From contig CAYPXY010000008.1 of NCBI GenBank assembly GCA_964414815.1, positions 1-64,000 on the forward strand: a stretch of DNA of 64,000 nucleotides. The letters run 5' to 3'. Each line of letters opens with the position of its first letter. Positions within the stretch are counted from its first letter, which is position 1. The notes beneath the pieces were generated by a model that made no database searches, was not told the DNA's origin, and saw only the letters and a program-made list of their open reading frames with translations. This document shows, in pieces, positions 18,234 through 26,037 of this stretch. The position numbers and the translations under genes are program-made. The DNA comes from Mariniblastus sp964414815 (GTDB lineage Bacteria > Planctomycetota > Planctomycetia > Pirellulales > Pirellulaceae).

Positions 18234-19211
18234 ATGAAATCACCTGTTCGTGTCACCGTCACGGGAGCTGCTGGTCAGATCAGTTATAGCCTGTTGTTTC
18301 GTATCGCCGCCGGAAACATGCTGGGGCCGGATCAGCCCGTGATCCTGCAGTTGCTCGAGATTACTCCGGCGCTCAATGCCCTCAACGGCGTGGTGATGGA
18401 GCTGGATGACTGTGCGTTTCCGCTGCTCAAAGGAGTTGTCGCCACCGATGATCCGAATGTTGCGTTTAAGGACGCCGATTTTGCTTTGCTCGTGGGCGCG
18501 ATGCCCCGTAAACAGGGAATGGAACGAAAGGACTTGCTGACCGCCAACTCAAAAATTTTCTCCGTGCAAGGCCAAGCCATGGATCAACATGCGAAGAAAG
18601 ATATTCGCGTTCTGGTCGTTGGCAATCCGGCCAATACCAATGCCCTGATCACGATGGCAAACGCTCCGAGCATCAAACCGGGTAACATCACCGCCATGAC
18701 GCGGCTGGATCACAATCGGGCCATTTCACAACTGGCCGCGCAGACGGGCAAGGACTCAACCACGATCCGCAAAATCACGATCTGGGGCAATCATTCTGCG
18801 ACTCAGTATCCCGACATCAGTCAGGCGACAGTCGATGGCTCGCCGGCGCCGGGCTTGGTCGACCAAGCCTGGTATCGCGACCAGTTTATTCCATCAGTTC
18901 AGAAACGAGGGGCTGCCATCATCGAAGCCCGCGGTCTGTCCAGTGCCGCATCCGCCGCCAATGCCGCCATCGAACACATGCGCGATTGGGTGTTGGGAAC
19001 ACCGGACGGCGACTGGGTCAGCATGGCGATCCCCAGCGACGGCAGCTATGGCGTGGAAAAAGGTCTGATCTATTCGTTCCCGGTCACTTGCCAAGGGGGC
19101 GAATATTCGATCGTACAAGGTCTGGAAATCGACGACTTCAGCCGCTCGCGAATGGATGTTACGGAGCAGGAGCTGAAGGAAGAGCGGGATGATGTCAAGG
19201 AGTTGTTGTAA
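18234..19211 (+). CDS. mdh: Malate dehydrogenase (LDH/MDH superfamily, type 2)
   Basis: MDH interconverts malate and oxaloacetate with NAD(H) in the citric acid cycle. Visible are the dinucleotide-binding GAAGQI (residues 11-16), the mobile-loop arginines (PRKQGMERKD, Arg92 and Arg98), TRLDHNRA with the catalytic Asp159, and GNHSATQYPD with the proton-relay His187. The 325-residue length and NHSATQYPD pattern place it with the two-domain cytosolic-type enzymes. The ATG at 18234 is preferred over a TTG at 18219 because AAGGA lies 8 bases before it. It converges with hicB, with only two bases between the stop codons. No other citric acid cycle gene is adjacent. Confidence 0.97.
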   Translation: MKSPVRVTVTGAAGQISYSLLFRIAAGNMLGPDQPVILQLLEITPALNALNGVVMELDDCAFPLLKGVVATDDPNVAFKDADFALLVGAMPRKQGMERKDLLTANSKIFSVQGQAMDQHAKKDIRVLVVGNPANTNALITMANAPSIKPGNITAMTRLDHNRAISQLAAQTGKDSTTIRKITIWGNHSATQYPDISQATVDGSPAPGLVDQAWYRDQFIPSVQKRGAAIIEARGLSSAASAANAAIEHMRDWVLGTPDGDWVSMAIPSDGSYGVEKGLIYSFPVTCQGGEYSIVQGLEIDDFSRSRMDVTEQELKEERDDVKELL

Positions 19212-19213
19212 AG

Positions 19214-19630
19214 TCAATTCGGTTCAACGGCTTGAGTCGATGCGATATAGACCATCGTCGCCTGTGCAATCAATCCTGAACGAGTCTCTCCATGCTGTGC
19301 CGCGTATTGATCCATCACGGTCAACAATCGTTCGGGTAACGTGATGTTGACCCGTTTTGATTTCCCGCTGATTCGCGACATATCGACGGCAACCAGTGCC
19401 CAGACGCCATCAGCATAGTCGGGGTTTAGTTGGTGTTGCTCGATGGATGTCGGCAGTTGCAACGGCTCGCCGTCTTCCAGCATCCCTTCCAGATGCATTT
19501 CGATGGCCTCGACAGCGTTGGTCAAAGCTTCTTCCATCGTGGAACCTGCCGAAAAACATCCCGGCAAATCAGGAACGGTAACTCCGAAATCGCTATCGGG
19601 GTCTTTGTGGATTACTATGGGAAAGTGCAT
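19214..19630 (-). CDS. hicB: HicB family antitoxin
   Basis: The N-terminal half (FPIVIHKDPDSDFGVTVPDLPGCFSAGSTMEEALTNAVEAIEMHL) is the partly degraded RNase H fold of HicB that covers the HicA active site. The C-terminal half (SKRVNITLPERLLTVMDQYAAQHGETRSGLIAQA) looks like a ribbon-helix-helix DNA-binding domain, which would repress the operon. At 138 residues it is complete. It follows hicA on the same strand with a gap of 57 bases, the standard toxin-first order. Confidence 0.95.
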   Translation of the reverse strand: MHFPIVIHKDPDSDFGVTVPDLPGCFSAGSTMEEALTNAVEAIEMHLEGMLEDGEPLQLPTSIEQHQLNPDYADGVWALVAVDMSRISGKSKRVNITLPERLLTVMDQYAAQHGETRSGLIAQATMVYIASTQAVEPN

Positions 19631-19687
19631 TTAGTTTTTAGTTTTTCGGTACCTGCATCCTTGCCCGTTAATTGGATAAGTCCAGAT

Positions 19688-19870
19688 TCAACTCCAACCG
19701 GCTTGGCGGAATATGCTTTTCAGAGTCCCTTTCGGAAGGTCCTTTTTGGGATGAGGTACCGTAACTCGACCAAGCTTGTTGAGGTGCGTGAACTGAAAAT
19801 GACTGCCGCGAACTCGCGCTAAGGTCCACCCTTCACTTTTTAGTCTGGCAATTACTTCGTGGCTGGACAT
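19688..19870 (-). CDS. hicA: HicA family mRNA interferase toxin
   Basis: A 60-residue double-stranded RNA-binding-fold toxin: MSSHEVIARLKSEGWTLARV, then RGSHFQFTH with the catalytic histidine (His24), then VTVPHPKKDLPKGTLKSI, all family signatures. HicA cleaves mRNA and is neutralised by HicB. The frame is open further upstream, but a start at 19870 gives exactly the usual length, and the added sequence has no similarity to the family. The catalytic residue is intact, so the module is likely functional. Confidence 0.93.
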   Translation of the reverse strand: MSSHEVIARLKSEGWTLARVRGSHFQFTHLNKLGRVTVPHPKKDLPKGTLKSIFRQAGWS

Positions 19871-19878
19871 TGAGGTAT

Positions 19879-19893
19879 TGTACACACTATACA
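19879..19893. promoter_or_regulatory. Possible hicAB operator
   Basis: A small imperfect palindrome, TGTACACACTATACA, lies 8 bases upstream of the hicA start codon. Ribbon-helix-helix antitoxins bind such sites at their own promoter. The match is short, so this is tentative. Confidence 0.3.
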
Positions 19894-20013
19894 CATCGCG
19901 TCGAGTATCAAAAGATGCAGCAATTTTGGTTATTCTGGTTGCTTCTTGCTGTTTCTGCGGATACCAAGTCTGACGATCAACGATTCGAAGCTCAAGTCCG
20001 ATAATATCTCCTA

Positions 20014-20041
20014 TTGACAACCTAACGCCGTTAGGTAAAAT
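20014..20041 (+). promoter_or_regulatory. tetR promoter with operator O1 in the spacer
   Basis: TTGACA (20014-20019) and TAAAAT (20036-20041) are separated by 16 bases. The spacer is filled by CCTAACGCCGTTAGG (20021-20035), a perfect 7+1+7 palindrome. Two related sites, at 20084-20098 and 20797-20811, make this a convincing operator for the adjacent TetR protein: bound repressor would cover both promoter boxes. Confidence 0.8.
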
Positions 20042-20048
20042 TTGAAAA

Positions 20049-20064
20049 CCGCTGGAAACAGCGG
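20049..20064 (+). other. GAAA-tetraloop hairpin in the tetR leader
   Basis: CCGCTG-GAAA-CAGCGG forms a perfect 6-bp stem with a stable GNRA loop, followed by CTTTTA. It starts about 8 bases after the predicted -10 box, so it would lie at the very 5' end of the tetR transcript, where it may protect the RNA or weakly terminate it. Confidence 0.5.
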
Positions 20065-20083
20065 CTTTTACTAGATCGTCACA

Positions 20084-20098
20084 CCTAACGCTGTTAGA
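20084..20098. promoter_or_regulatory. TetR operator O2
   Basis: CCTAACGCTGTTAGA repeats the O1 pattern with two changes in the right arm. It lies 13 bases before the tetR start codon, in the leader, where bound protein could block elongation or a second promoter. Confidence 0.7.
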
Positions 20099-20111
20099 TT
20101 TTGTTCTGCCA

Positions 20112-20738
20112 ATGAACAGCAACCAAACCACTGATCGGGACGAACACAACCGGCAAGTCAAGCAGAAAATCCTTGACGCAGCCCGTGAGCTCTTGTTGGC
20201 AGGAGGTGTGGAAGGGTTCTCGATGCGGAAGCTGGCGGCGAAGATCGGCTACACCGCGACCGGGATCTATCACCACTTTCCCAACAAGCAGGCCGTATTG
20301 CAGGCCCTGATCAATACCGATTTCAAAGCGTTCCGCGCGAGCCTTGGAAAGATCGGACAGGTCGATGATCCAATCGATCGAATTCGGAAAATGGCTATCG
20401 CCTATGTCGAATTCGCGATGGAGTTTCCCGATCATTATCGGTTGTTGTTTATGACCCCGCCTGCGGTAGCCGAACACGAAATCAAGGTGGGGGATCCTGC
20501 TGAAGATGCGTACGCGTTTCTTCGGCTGACCGTCGAGGAAGGGCTGGCCGCCGGAAGATTTCGCGCCGAGTTCACCGATGCCGATGAACTGTCGCAAATC
20601 ATCTGGAGCTGTGTACACGGGCTGGTTGCGCTGCACATTGCCAAGCGAACTGATCCGTGGGTGCCGTGGCGACCGCTGGCGGCCACAACCGACCGGATGT
20701 GCGATGCCCTGTTGCGAGGACTGAAGGCGGAAGATTAG
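20112..20738 (+). CDS. TetR/AcrR family repressor
   Basis: A 208-residue regulator. The N-terminal helix-turn-helix is visible as KILDAARELLLAGGVEGFSMRKLAAKIGYTATGIYHHFPNKQAVLQAL. The ligand-binding C-terminal part ends in IWSCVHGLVALHIAKR, the WHG-type TetR C-terminal domain. It lies upstream of and co-oriented with an HlyD-RND pump, and matching operators precede both itself and the pump genes, so it should repress its own gene and the efflux operon until a toxic ligand binds. No Shine-Dalgarno site is evident before the ATG. Confidence 0.93.
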   Translation: MNSNQTTDRDEHNRQVKQKILDAARELLLAGGVEGFSMRKLAAKIGYTATGIYHHFPNKQAVLQALINTDFKAFRASLGKIGQVDDPIDRIRKMAIAYVEFAMEFPDHYRLLFMTPPAVAEHEIKVGDPAEDAYAFLRLTVEEGLAAGRFRAEFTDADELSQIIWSCVHGLVALHIAKRTDPWVPWRPLAATTDRMCDALLRGLKAED

Positions 20739-20766
20739 CGGATCGTTGATATTTGATAGTTTTTTG

Positions 20767-20785
20767 CCGTTTTCGGCTTTTTTTA
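20767..20785 (+). terminator. Short intrinsic terminator after tetR
   Basis: GCCG-TTTT-CGGC is followed by seven T residues, 29 bases beyond the tetR stop codon. The stem is only 4 bp, so termination is probably partial and readthrough into the pump genes is possible. Confidence 0.45.
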
Positions 20786-20796
20786 TAACCCAACAC

Positions 20797-20811
20797 CTAA
20801 CAGTGTAAGGC
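20797..20811. promoter_or_regulatory. TetR operator O3 before the efflux genes
   Basis: CCTAACAGTGTAAGG keeps the outer arms of O1 and O2 and ends 9 bases before the HlyD start codon. A TATAAC box lies just upstream at 20785-20790. This links the TetR protein to the pump operon. Confidence 0.65.
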
Positions 20812-20820
20812 GTACGAACG

Positions 20821-22008
20821 ATGACAGCCAACATTTTGCAGTCTTTGCTCAAAGACTTTGCTCTTCCACGGTTTCCCATTCGGTACTTGAAAAGGTGCTG
20901 GAAAAGTTACTGGAAAATAGGCTTAGCGGTTGCGGTACTATCGACAGTGACCGTTGCCGTGGTCGCCGCAAAGAGCTTCTTTTGTACAGGCTCTGAAGCG
21001 GCAGCCCATGCGGCCGCAACCCAAAATGAACGGACTCGTTCGGTCAAGGCCTTGCGTGTGAAGGCCGCCGGTCAGGAGGAACGAACCTACACCGGTGTCG
21101 TCAAACCGCGGCACGAAACGGATCTCGGGTTCAGGGTCGCTGGAAAAGTCATTGCGAGAGAAGTCGAAGTCGGCGATCACGTTTCGGCGGGGCACGTTAT
21201 CGCTCGACTTGATCCAGCCGACTATGAGTTGGCCGTTCGAATTGCCGAAGCTGACCTGGCCGCTGCCGAAGCGGAGGCCAGCAACGCTGCCAAGGAAGAG
21301 TCCCGTTATCAGCGGCTGGCCGATTCGAATGCCGCCAGCAAATCGGAGATCGACCGCGCGATCGATGCGCGAAAGATTGCCACCGCGCGCGTGGACCGGG
21401 CACAACGAGCGCTCCGGCAAGCCCAAAATCGACTTGAGTACTGCACGTTGACGACGGACGTTTACGGAGTGATTACTTCGCTGCCGGTCGAAACCGGTCA
21501 GGTGGTTGGAGAAGGAACACCGATCGCCCGCGTCGCTCGTACGGATGAGCTGGAAGCGGTCGTCAGCATTCCTGAGAACCGCGCCGACGACGCCCAAGCA
21601 ACGGCACGACTGACGGTTTGGGGTGAATCAGGAATCGAATACCCACTTATGCTTCGCGAACTTTCTCCGTCCGTCGATGCGGCGACGCGAACCTTTCAGG
21701 CTCGATTCAGTATCGAAAATCCCGGTCATGACATCGTCATCGGGCGAACCGTAAAGGTTTCTCTCACGCCGGTGTCATCCGAGGAAGCGGTAGTGGTGCC
21801 GTTGACCGCGTTGATGGAGCGATCAGGGCAAACATCGGTCTGGCGAATCGAAGGCGAACAGTTGGTTGCAACGCCCGTGACGGTGATCGCCTACCGTGAA
21901 GACGAGGTGGTCGTTGTCGGCGAAATTCAACCGGAAGACACGATTGTTGCGGCTGGAGTTCAGAAGATCGACGCTGGCCTGAAAGTGAGAGTCTGGGAGG
22001 GAAATTGA
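20821..22008 (+). CDS. RND efflux periplasmic adaptor (HlyD/AcrA family)
   Basis: A membrane-fusion protein linking an inner-membrane RND pump to an outer-membrane channel. A single membrane segment (IGLAVAVLSTVTVAVVAA) near residue 38 follows a long basic N-terminus. The lipoyl halves (GFRVAGKVIAREVEVGDHVSAGHVIARLDPADYEL and TTDVYGVITSLPVETGQVVGEGTPIARV) enclose an alpha-hairpin coiled coil (AEADLAAAEAEASNAAKEESRY to RAQRALRQAQNRLEY). The C-terminal barrel includes RTVKVSLTPV. Operator O3 precedes it, and its TGA overlaps the start codon of the pump gene by one base, indicating coupled translation. No TolC-type gene is in the window. Confidence 0.93.
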   Translation: MTANILQSLLKDFALPRFPIRYLKRCWKSYWKIGLAVAVLSTVTVAVVAAKSFFCTGSEAAAHAAATQNERTRSVKALRVKAAGQEERTYTGVVKPRHETDLGFRVAGKVIAREVEVGDHVSAGHVIARLDPADYELAVRIAEADLAAAEAEASNAAKEESRYQRLADSNAASKSEIDRAIDARKIATARVDRAQRALRQAQNRLEYCTLTTDVYGVITSLPVETGQVVGEGTPIARVARTDELEAVVSIPENRADDAQATARLTVWGESGIEYPLMLRELSPSVDAATRTFQARFSIENPGHDIVIGRTVKVSLTPVSSEEAVVVPLTALMERSGQTSVWRIEGEQLVATPVTVIAYREDEVVVVGEIQPEDTIVAAGVQKIDAGLKVRVWEGN

Positions 22009-25000
22009 TGAACACAGTCAACTTCCCGAATTTGTCGACCTGGGCGGTCAAACATCCGGCAATCATTTTGTATTTCATACTGGCCAGTTCCATTGCTGGA
22101 GCCTATGCCTACTTCAGCATGGGCCGGGCAGAAGACCCTTCGTTTACTTTCAAGGTGATGGTCGTTACAACGGCATGGCCTGGCGCGACGGCGGAAGAAG
22201 TTGAAAAGCAGATCGCCGAACCGATCGAGAAAAAACTTCAGGAGCTTCCGTACTTCGACATTACGAATACGTTTTCTCAGCCTGGACTGTGTGTGGTGCA
22301 AGTGCAGGTCCAGGAGACGGTTCCCGCGAGCGAAGTTGCCAATATCTGGTATCAGGCCCGCAAGAAAATGGGCGACATTCGGCATACGCTGCCGGAAGGA
22401 ATTCGCGGGCCGTTCTTCAACGATGAGTTTGGCGATGTTTACTCTGCAGTCTACGCCATCACAGGAGAAGGTTTCAGTCCTGCCGACCTCAAGAAACTGG
22501 CAGAGGCGGCAAAAATACGCCTGTTGAAACTCGATGGCGTTGAGAAAGTGCAACTGGTCGGTGAGCAGGCTGAAAAAGTGTTTGTCGAGTTTTCGCACTC
22601 GAAACTGGCGACACTGGGCATCGCGCCGCAAACCATCTTCGATAGCCTTGCGAAACAAAACGCGATCACGCCCGCGGGGAGCGTTGATACGGCGACCGAT
22701 CGCGTTTATCTGCGCGTGACCGGTTCGTTCGATGCCGTCGAACAGGTCCGCGAAGTACCGATTGCTGCCGGTGATCGTCTGTTGCGGTTGGGTGATGTCG
22801 CTGAAGTCAAACGCGGTTACGAAGACCCGGCGTCCTATACGATGCGATACAACGGCCAGCCCGCTGTCGGAGTCGCAGTTTGCATGAGCAAGGGGGAGAA
22901 CATTCTTGCCTTTGGCGAGCAGTTGGATGCAGAACTCGAAGTGATCAAATCCGGACTGCCGATCGGCGCCGAAATTCATACGGTCAATTATCAGCCCCAA
23001 GTCGTCGAAGAATCGGTTGCGGAATTTCTGAAGGTGTTTGCCGAAGCATTGGCGATTGTGTTGGCGGTCAGTTTTCTGAGTCTCGGATTCCGTTCGGGGA
23101 TTGTGGTGGCGCTGAGCGTACCGCTGGTACTGGCCATCGTCTTCGTGGTGATGAACGCGGCCGGCATGAACTTTGACCGGATTACACTGGGCGCGTTGAT
23201 TGTCGCACTCGGATTGCTGGTGGACGATGCGATCATCGCGATTGAAATGATGATCGTGAAGATGGAAGAGGGCTGGGATCGCGTGCGAGCGGCCGGATAC
23301 GCCTGGACCGCGACCGCCTGGCCGATGCTGACCGGTACGTTAATTACGGCGGCAGGCTTTCTGCCGGTCGGGTTCGCGCGTTCAGCTGCGGGCGAGTACG
23401 CGGGGAGCATTTTTTGGGTCGTCGCGTTGGCGCTGGTGGTGTCGTGGTTTGTGGCCGTACTCTTTACGCCCTATCTGGGTGTGAAATTGCTGCCGGATTT
23501 CAGTCAGCAGCATCTGAAAGCAAGTGGGGGTCAGGAGAACGAAAGGGATTCTGGCTTGCAGGAAAACGGAATGGATTCCGTTCTACAACACGAGGCTTAT
23601 CAAGGCCGATTCCATCGAATGCTTCGAGCGATCATCACGTCGGCGGTTCGTCGTCCGTGGCTTGTGCTTGCCGCTACCGCCCTGATGTTTGTATCGGCGG
23701 TGGGGTTGTTTTCGCAGGTACAGAAACAGTTCTTTCCAAACTCTTCGCGACCTGAATTGCTGGTCGATTTGCGGCTGCCGTCCGGTTCATCGTTTCGTGC
23801 GACCGAAGCTGAAGTTCGAAAACTGGAATCCATTCTGAAGGACGATCCTGACGTCGATTATTTTACGATCTATACGGGCGCGGGATCGCCTCGATATTTT
23901 CTGTCGCTCAATCAGGCACTCTCCAGCCCGAATTATGCACAGGCCGTGATTCAAACGTCCGGTTCGGAAGCCCGCGAGCGATTGTTGACGCGGCTCTCGG
24001 ATATTTTCGTTGAGGATCAGTTGTTTCCGAACGTTCGCGGTCGTGTGACACGGATGGAGTTTGGTCCGCCGGTCGGATTTCCGGTTCAGTTCCGCGTCGT
24101 CGGGCCTGATCCGGAAGTGGTGCGAGACATCGCGTATCGTGTACGCGACACCGTACGTCAACATCCGTTCACACGTGATACCCATTTGAACTGGGACGAA
24201 CGTTCGAAGGCAGTTCGACTGGAGCTTGATCAGGATCGCGCGCGGGCCTTGGGGTTCACGCCTCAAGAAGTGGCCAATACGTTGCAAGCCATTTTGTCCG
24301 GAGTGCCCGTCTCGCAGTATCGGGAGGGAACGGAACTGATCGATGTCGTTGCCCGCGCGGTTTCGGACGAGCGAATGACACTTGGCAAGCTTCCGGACTT
24401 GTCGATACCGACTCCGAGCGGTTCGGCGGTGTCGCTCTCGCAAGTCGCGACGCTGAAGTATGAACTCGAAGAGCCCATTCTGTGGCGACGGAATCGCGAA
24501 ACGGTGTTGACCGTGCAATCGGATATCCAGGAAGGGCTTCAGCCAATCGATGTAACCGCCGCCGTGTTGCCGATGCTGGATTCGATCAAGGCGGAGCTTC
24601 CACCAGGCTACCGGATCGACACGGGCGGTGCGATCGAAGAGAGCAGCAAAGCGAACGCCGCCCTGTTTGCTGTTTTTCCGCCCATGATCCTGATCATGTG
24701 GACGTTGTTGATGATTCAAACCCAAAGTTTCAAGAAGTCCGCACTCGTCTTTGGCATTGCGCCGCTGGGATTCATCGGTGCGACGGTGGCGCTGTTGTTG
24801 TTCAATGCGCCTTTTGGTTTTGTGGCCTTGCTCGGAGTGATTTCACTGGCCGGAATGGACATGCGAAACTCGTTGATCCTGATCGACCAGATTGATCGCG
24901 ATATCGAAAGCGGTTTGTCTCAATGGGATGCCGTGATCGAATCGGCCGTCCGCCGAAGTCGCCCCGTGATTTTGACGGCAGCGGCCGCGATTTTTGCGAT

Positions 25001-25136
25001 GATTCCGCTGACTCGTAGCGTTTTCTGGGGGCCGATGGCCATGGCCATCATGGGTGGTCTGGCGTTGGCAACGTTTTTAACGCTGCTCAATTTGCCAGCC
25101 TTGTACGTGATTCTGTTTCGGGTGCGACGTCGGTAG
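22008..25136 (+). CDS. RND family efflux transporter, inner-membrane pump
   Basis: A 1042-residue AcrB/HAE1-type proton-driven pump. Visible are the first membrane helix (AIILYFILASSIAGAYAYF), the pore-domain start MGRAEDPSFTFKVMVVTTAWPGATAEEVEKQ, and helix 4 with the paired proton-relay aspartates (LGLLVDDAIIAIEMM). The second half repeats the plan and ends MAMAIMGGLALATFLTLLNLPALYVI. I chose ATG at 22008, with GGAGGG seven bases upstream and one-base overlap with the adaptor stop, over a TTG just before. A repeat-derived insert lies in the loop between the two halves, near residue 510. Substrate is unknown; the TetR gene suggests a xenobiotic or toxic metabolite. Confidence 0.95.
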   Translation: MNTVNFPNLSTWAVKHPAIILYFILASSIAGAYAYFSMGRAEDPSFTFKVMVVTTAWPGATAEEVEKQIAEPIEKKLQELPYFDITNTFSQPGLCVVQVQVQETVPASEVANIWYQARKKMGDIRHTLPEGIRGPFFNDEFGDVYSAVYAITGEGFSPADLKKLAEAAKIRLLKLDGVEKVQLVGEQAEKVFVEFSHSKLATLGIAPQTIFDSLAKQNAITPAGSVDTATDRVYLRVTGSFDAVEQVREVPIAAGDRLLRLGDVAEVKRGYEDPASYTMRYNGQPAVGVAVCMSKGENILAFGEQLDAELEVIKSGLPIGAEIHTVNYQPQVVEESVAEFLKVFAEALAIVLAVSFLSLGFRSGIVVALSVPLVLAIVFVVMNAAGMNFDRITLGALIVALGLLVDDAIIAIEMMIVKMEEGWDRVRAAGYAWTATAWPMLTGTLITAAGFLPVGFARSAAGEYAGSIFWVVALALVVSWFVAVLFTPYLGVKLLPDFSQQHLKASGGQENERDSGLQENGMDSVLQHEAYQGRFHRMLRAIITSAVRRPWLVLAATALMFVSAVGLFSQVQKQFFPNSSRPELLVDLRLPSGSSFRATEAEVRKLESILKDDPDVDYFTIYTGAGSPRYFLSLNQALSSPNYAQAVIQTSGSEARERLLTRLSDIFVEDQLFPNVRGRVTRMEFGPPVGFPVQFRVVGPDPEVVRDIAYRVRDTVRQHPFTRDTHLNWDERSKAVRLELDQDRARALGFTPQEVANTLQAILSGVPVSQYREGTELIDVVARAVSDERMTLGKLPDLSIPTPSGSAVSLSQVATLKYELEEPILWRRNRETVLTVQSDIQEGLQPIDVTAAVLPMLDSIKAELPPGYRIDTGGAIEESSKANAALFAVFPPMILIMWTLLMIQTQSFKKSALVFGIAPLGFIGATVALLLFNAPFGFVALLGVISLAGMDMRNSLILIDQIDRDIESGLSQWDAVIESAVRRSRPVILTAAAAIFAMIPLTRSVFWGPMAMAIMGGLALATFLTLLNLPALYVILFRVRRR
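23532..23587. repeat. Palindromic repeat inserted in frame in the RND gene
   Basis: AACGGAATGGATTCCGTT (23565-23582) is a copy of the 18-bp family found at 10419-10515, including the following CTAC. A decayed neighbour copy (GAACGAAAGGGATTCTGG, about 23537-23554) precedes it. Together they encode the paired peptides QENERDSGL and QENGMDSVL in a loop between the two pump halves, without breaking the frame. Confidence 0.85.
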
Positions 25137-26037
25137 AAGGTAAGTATCCCCCGGATTTCATCCGGAGGAGCTTCACCTCCAACCCATCCGAATGCACAGT
25201 AGACGATCCAAGGAAACTCCCCCTTTCCGTTGCAGAGGTCGTGCGATTTGGAGTACGCACCGAAGGTGCTTGGCAGGACAGCCTGGGGCAAACTCGCGCA
25301 GTGAGTGCCGCCCCAGGTTAGAGTAGGTTGAAATCCATTGCACGCTGAAGGCGTGCGGCCCAGCCGGAAGACTCCCAGTGTGGCATGATGAGACCATGAA
25401 TCATTTAAACGGTTGTTTGGCTGGATGCGGGATGTGACTGGGACCCTGCCGCACGCCTTCAGCGTGCTGGTTGGCAAACGAATCACTATCCCAGGGCGGC
25501 GTCCGCTTCGCGAACTTGCCCTGGGCTATCATGCCAAAGCCTTTCAGGCTTCTTGCTCCTGTTGACTATTCAAACTTGGGAAAAAAAGCAACTCCTATGC
25601 CTCCCTGCCTTCCCGCTATTCCCGATTGATTTCATTTACGATGAACAACGGTACTCTCTCCCCGTGGCCTGGTGGAAATCATAACCCGAAGCGTAAGCGA
25701 GGGAAGAAACCCGGCCCCTCGCTTACGCTTCGGGTTATGATTCGAATAATATCAACAGTGATAGTAGAGAAATCCACCAGCCCACTCTCCCCGTCTCTAT
25801 TTTTGTGTATAAATATTAACATATATTATTGTGGACTGAATGAAGATTGAAACTCTCTCAAAAAATCTCCAAGTCACCCGTTCAAAACCCATTAACCCCC
25901 TTCGGTTCGAATCTGAGTCTTGAACAGCTACGGACTCGCTAGCTTTCTCCCAACCCAGCTATCAAATTGACAAGATTACCAAACTTCTCTATTTAACGGT
26001 TGCTTGAAAAACGATTCAGGGGGGCCTGAATGTCTGG
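25137..26037. other. Gene-free island of hairpin repeats between RND and Mla operons
   Basis: About 900 bases hold no supportable gene. In order it contains CCGGATTTCATCCGG (25151-25165, also in variant form at 40069-40083), GCACCGAAGGTGC (25257-25269), a CCTGGGG/CCCCAGG stem (25282-25317), two opposed copies of a GCACGC-N5-GCGTGC hairpin (25340-25356 and 25451-25467) that together form 20-bp inverted arms, a CCCAGGGC/GCCCTGGG stem (25490-25525) and the 27-bp hairpin at 25677-25742. Several of these recur at 56160-56460. The last 250 bases before mlaE are A+T-richer and probably hold its promoter. Confidence 0.75.
25677..25742. repeat. 27-bp perfect inverted repeat (AACCCGAAGCGTAAGCGAGG family)
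   Basis: Arms 25677-25703 and 25716-25742 are exact reverse complements around a 12-base loop; the arm contains AACCCGAAGCGTAAGCGAGG. A diverged copy lies at 43946-44011. Both sit in gaps between transcription units, which fits a bidirectional transcription stop or a dispersed REP-like element. Confidence 0.85.

Noticed and set aside
19871..20161. Upstream extension of hicA to a 157-residue protein
   Set aside because: The extension runs over the tetR promoter and operators and has no similarity to the toxin family; 60 residues is the normal HicA size.
21960..23000. Long open frame (346 codons) on the minus strand opposite the RND genes
   Set aside because: It lies wholly opposite two well-supported efflux genes, has no recognisable domain and mirrors their codon bias.
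26030..26037. ATG at 26030 as start of mlaE
   Set aside because: It is in a different frame from the permease and meets a stop soon after; the GTG at 26038 is in frame.
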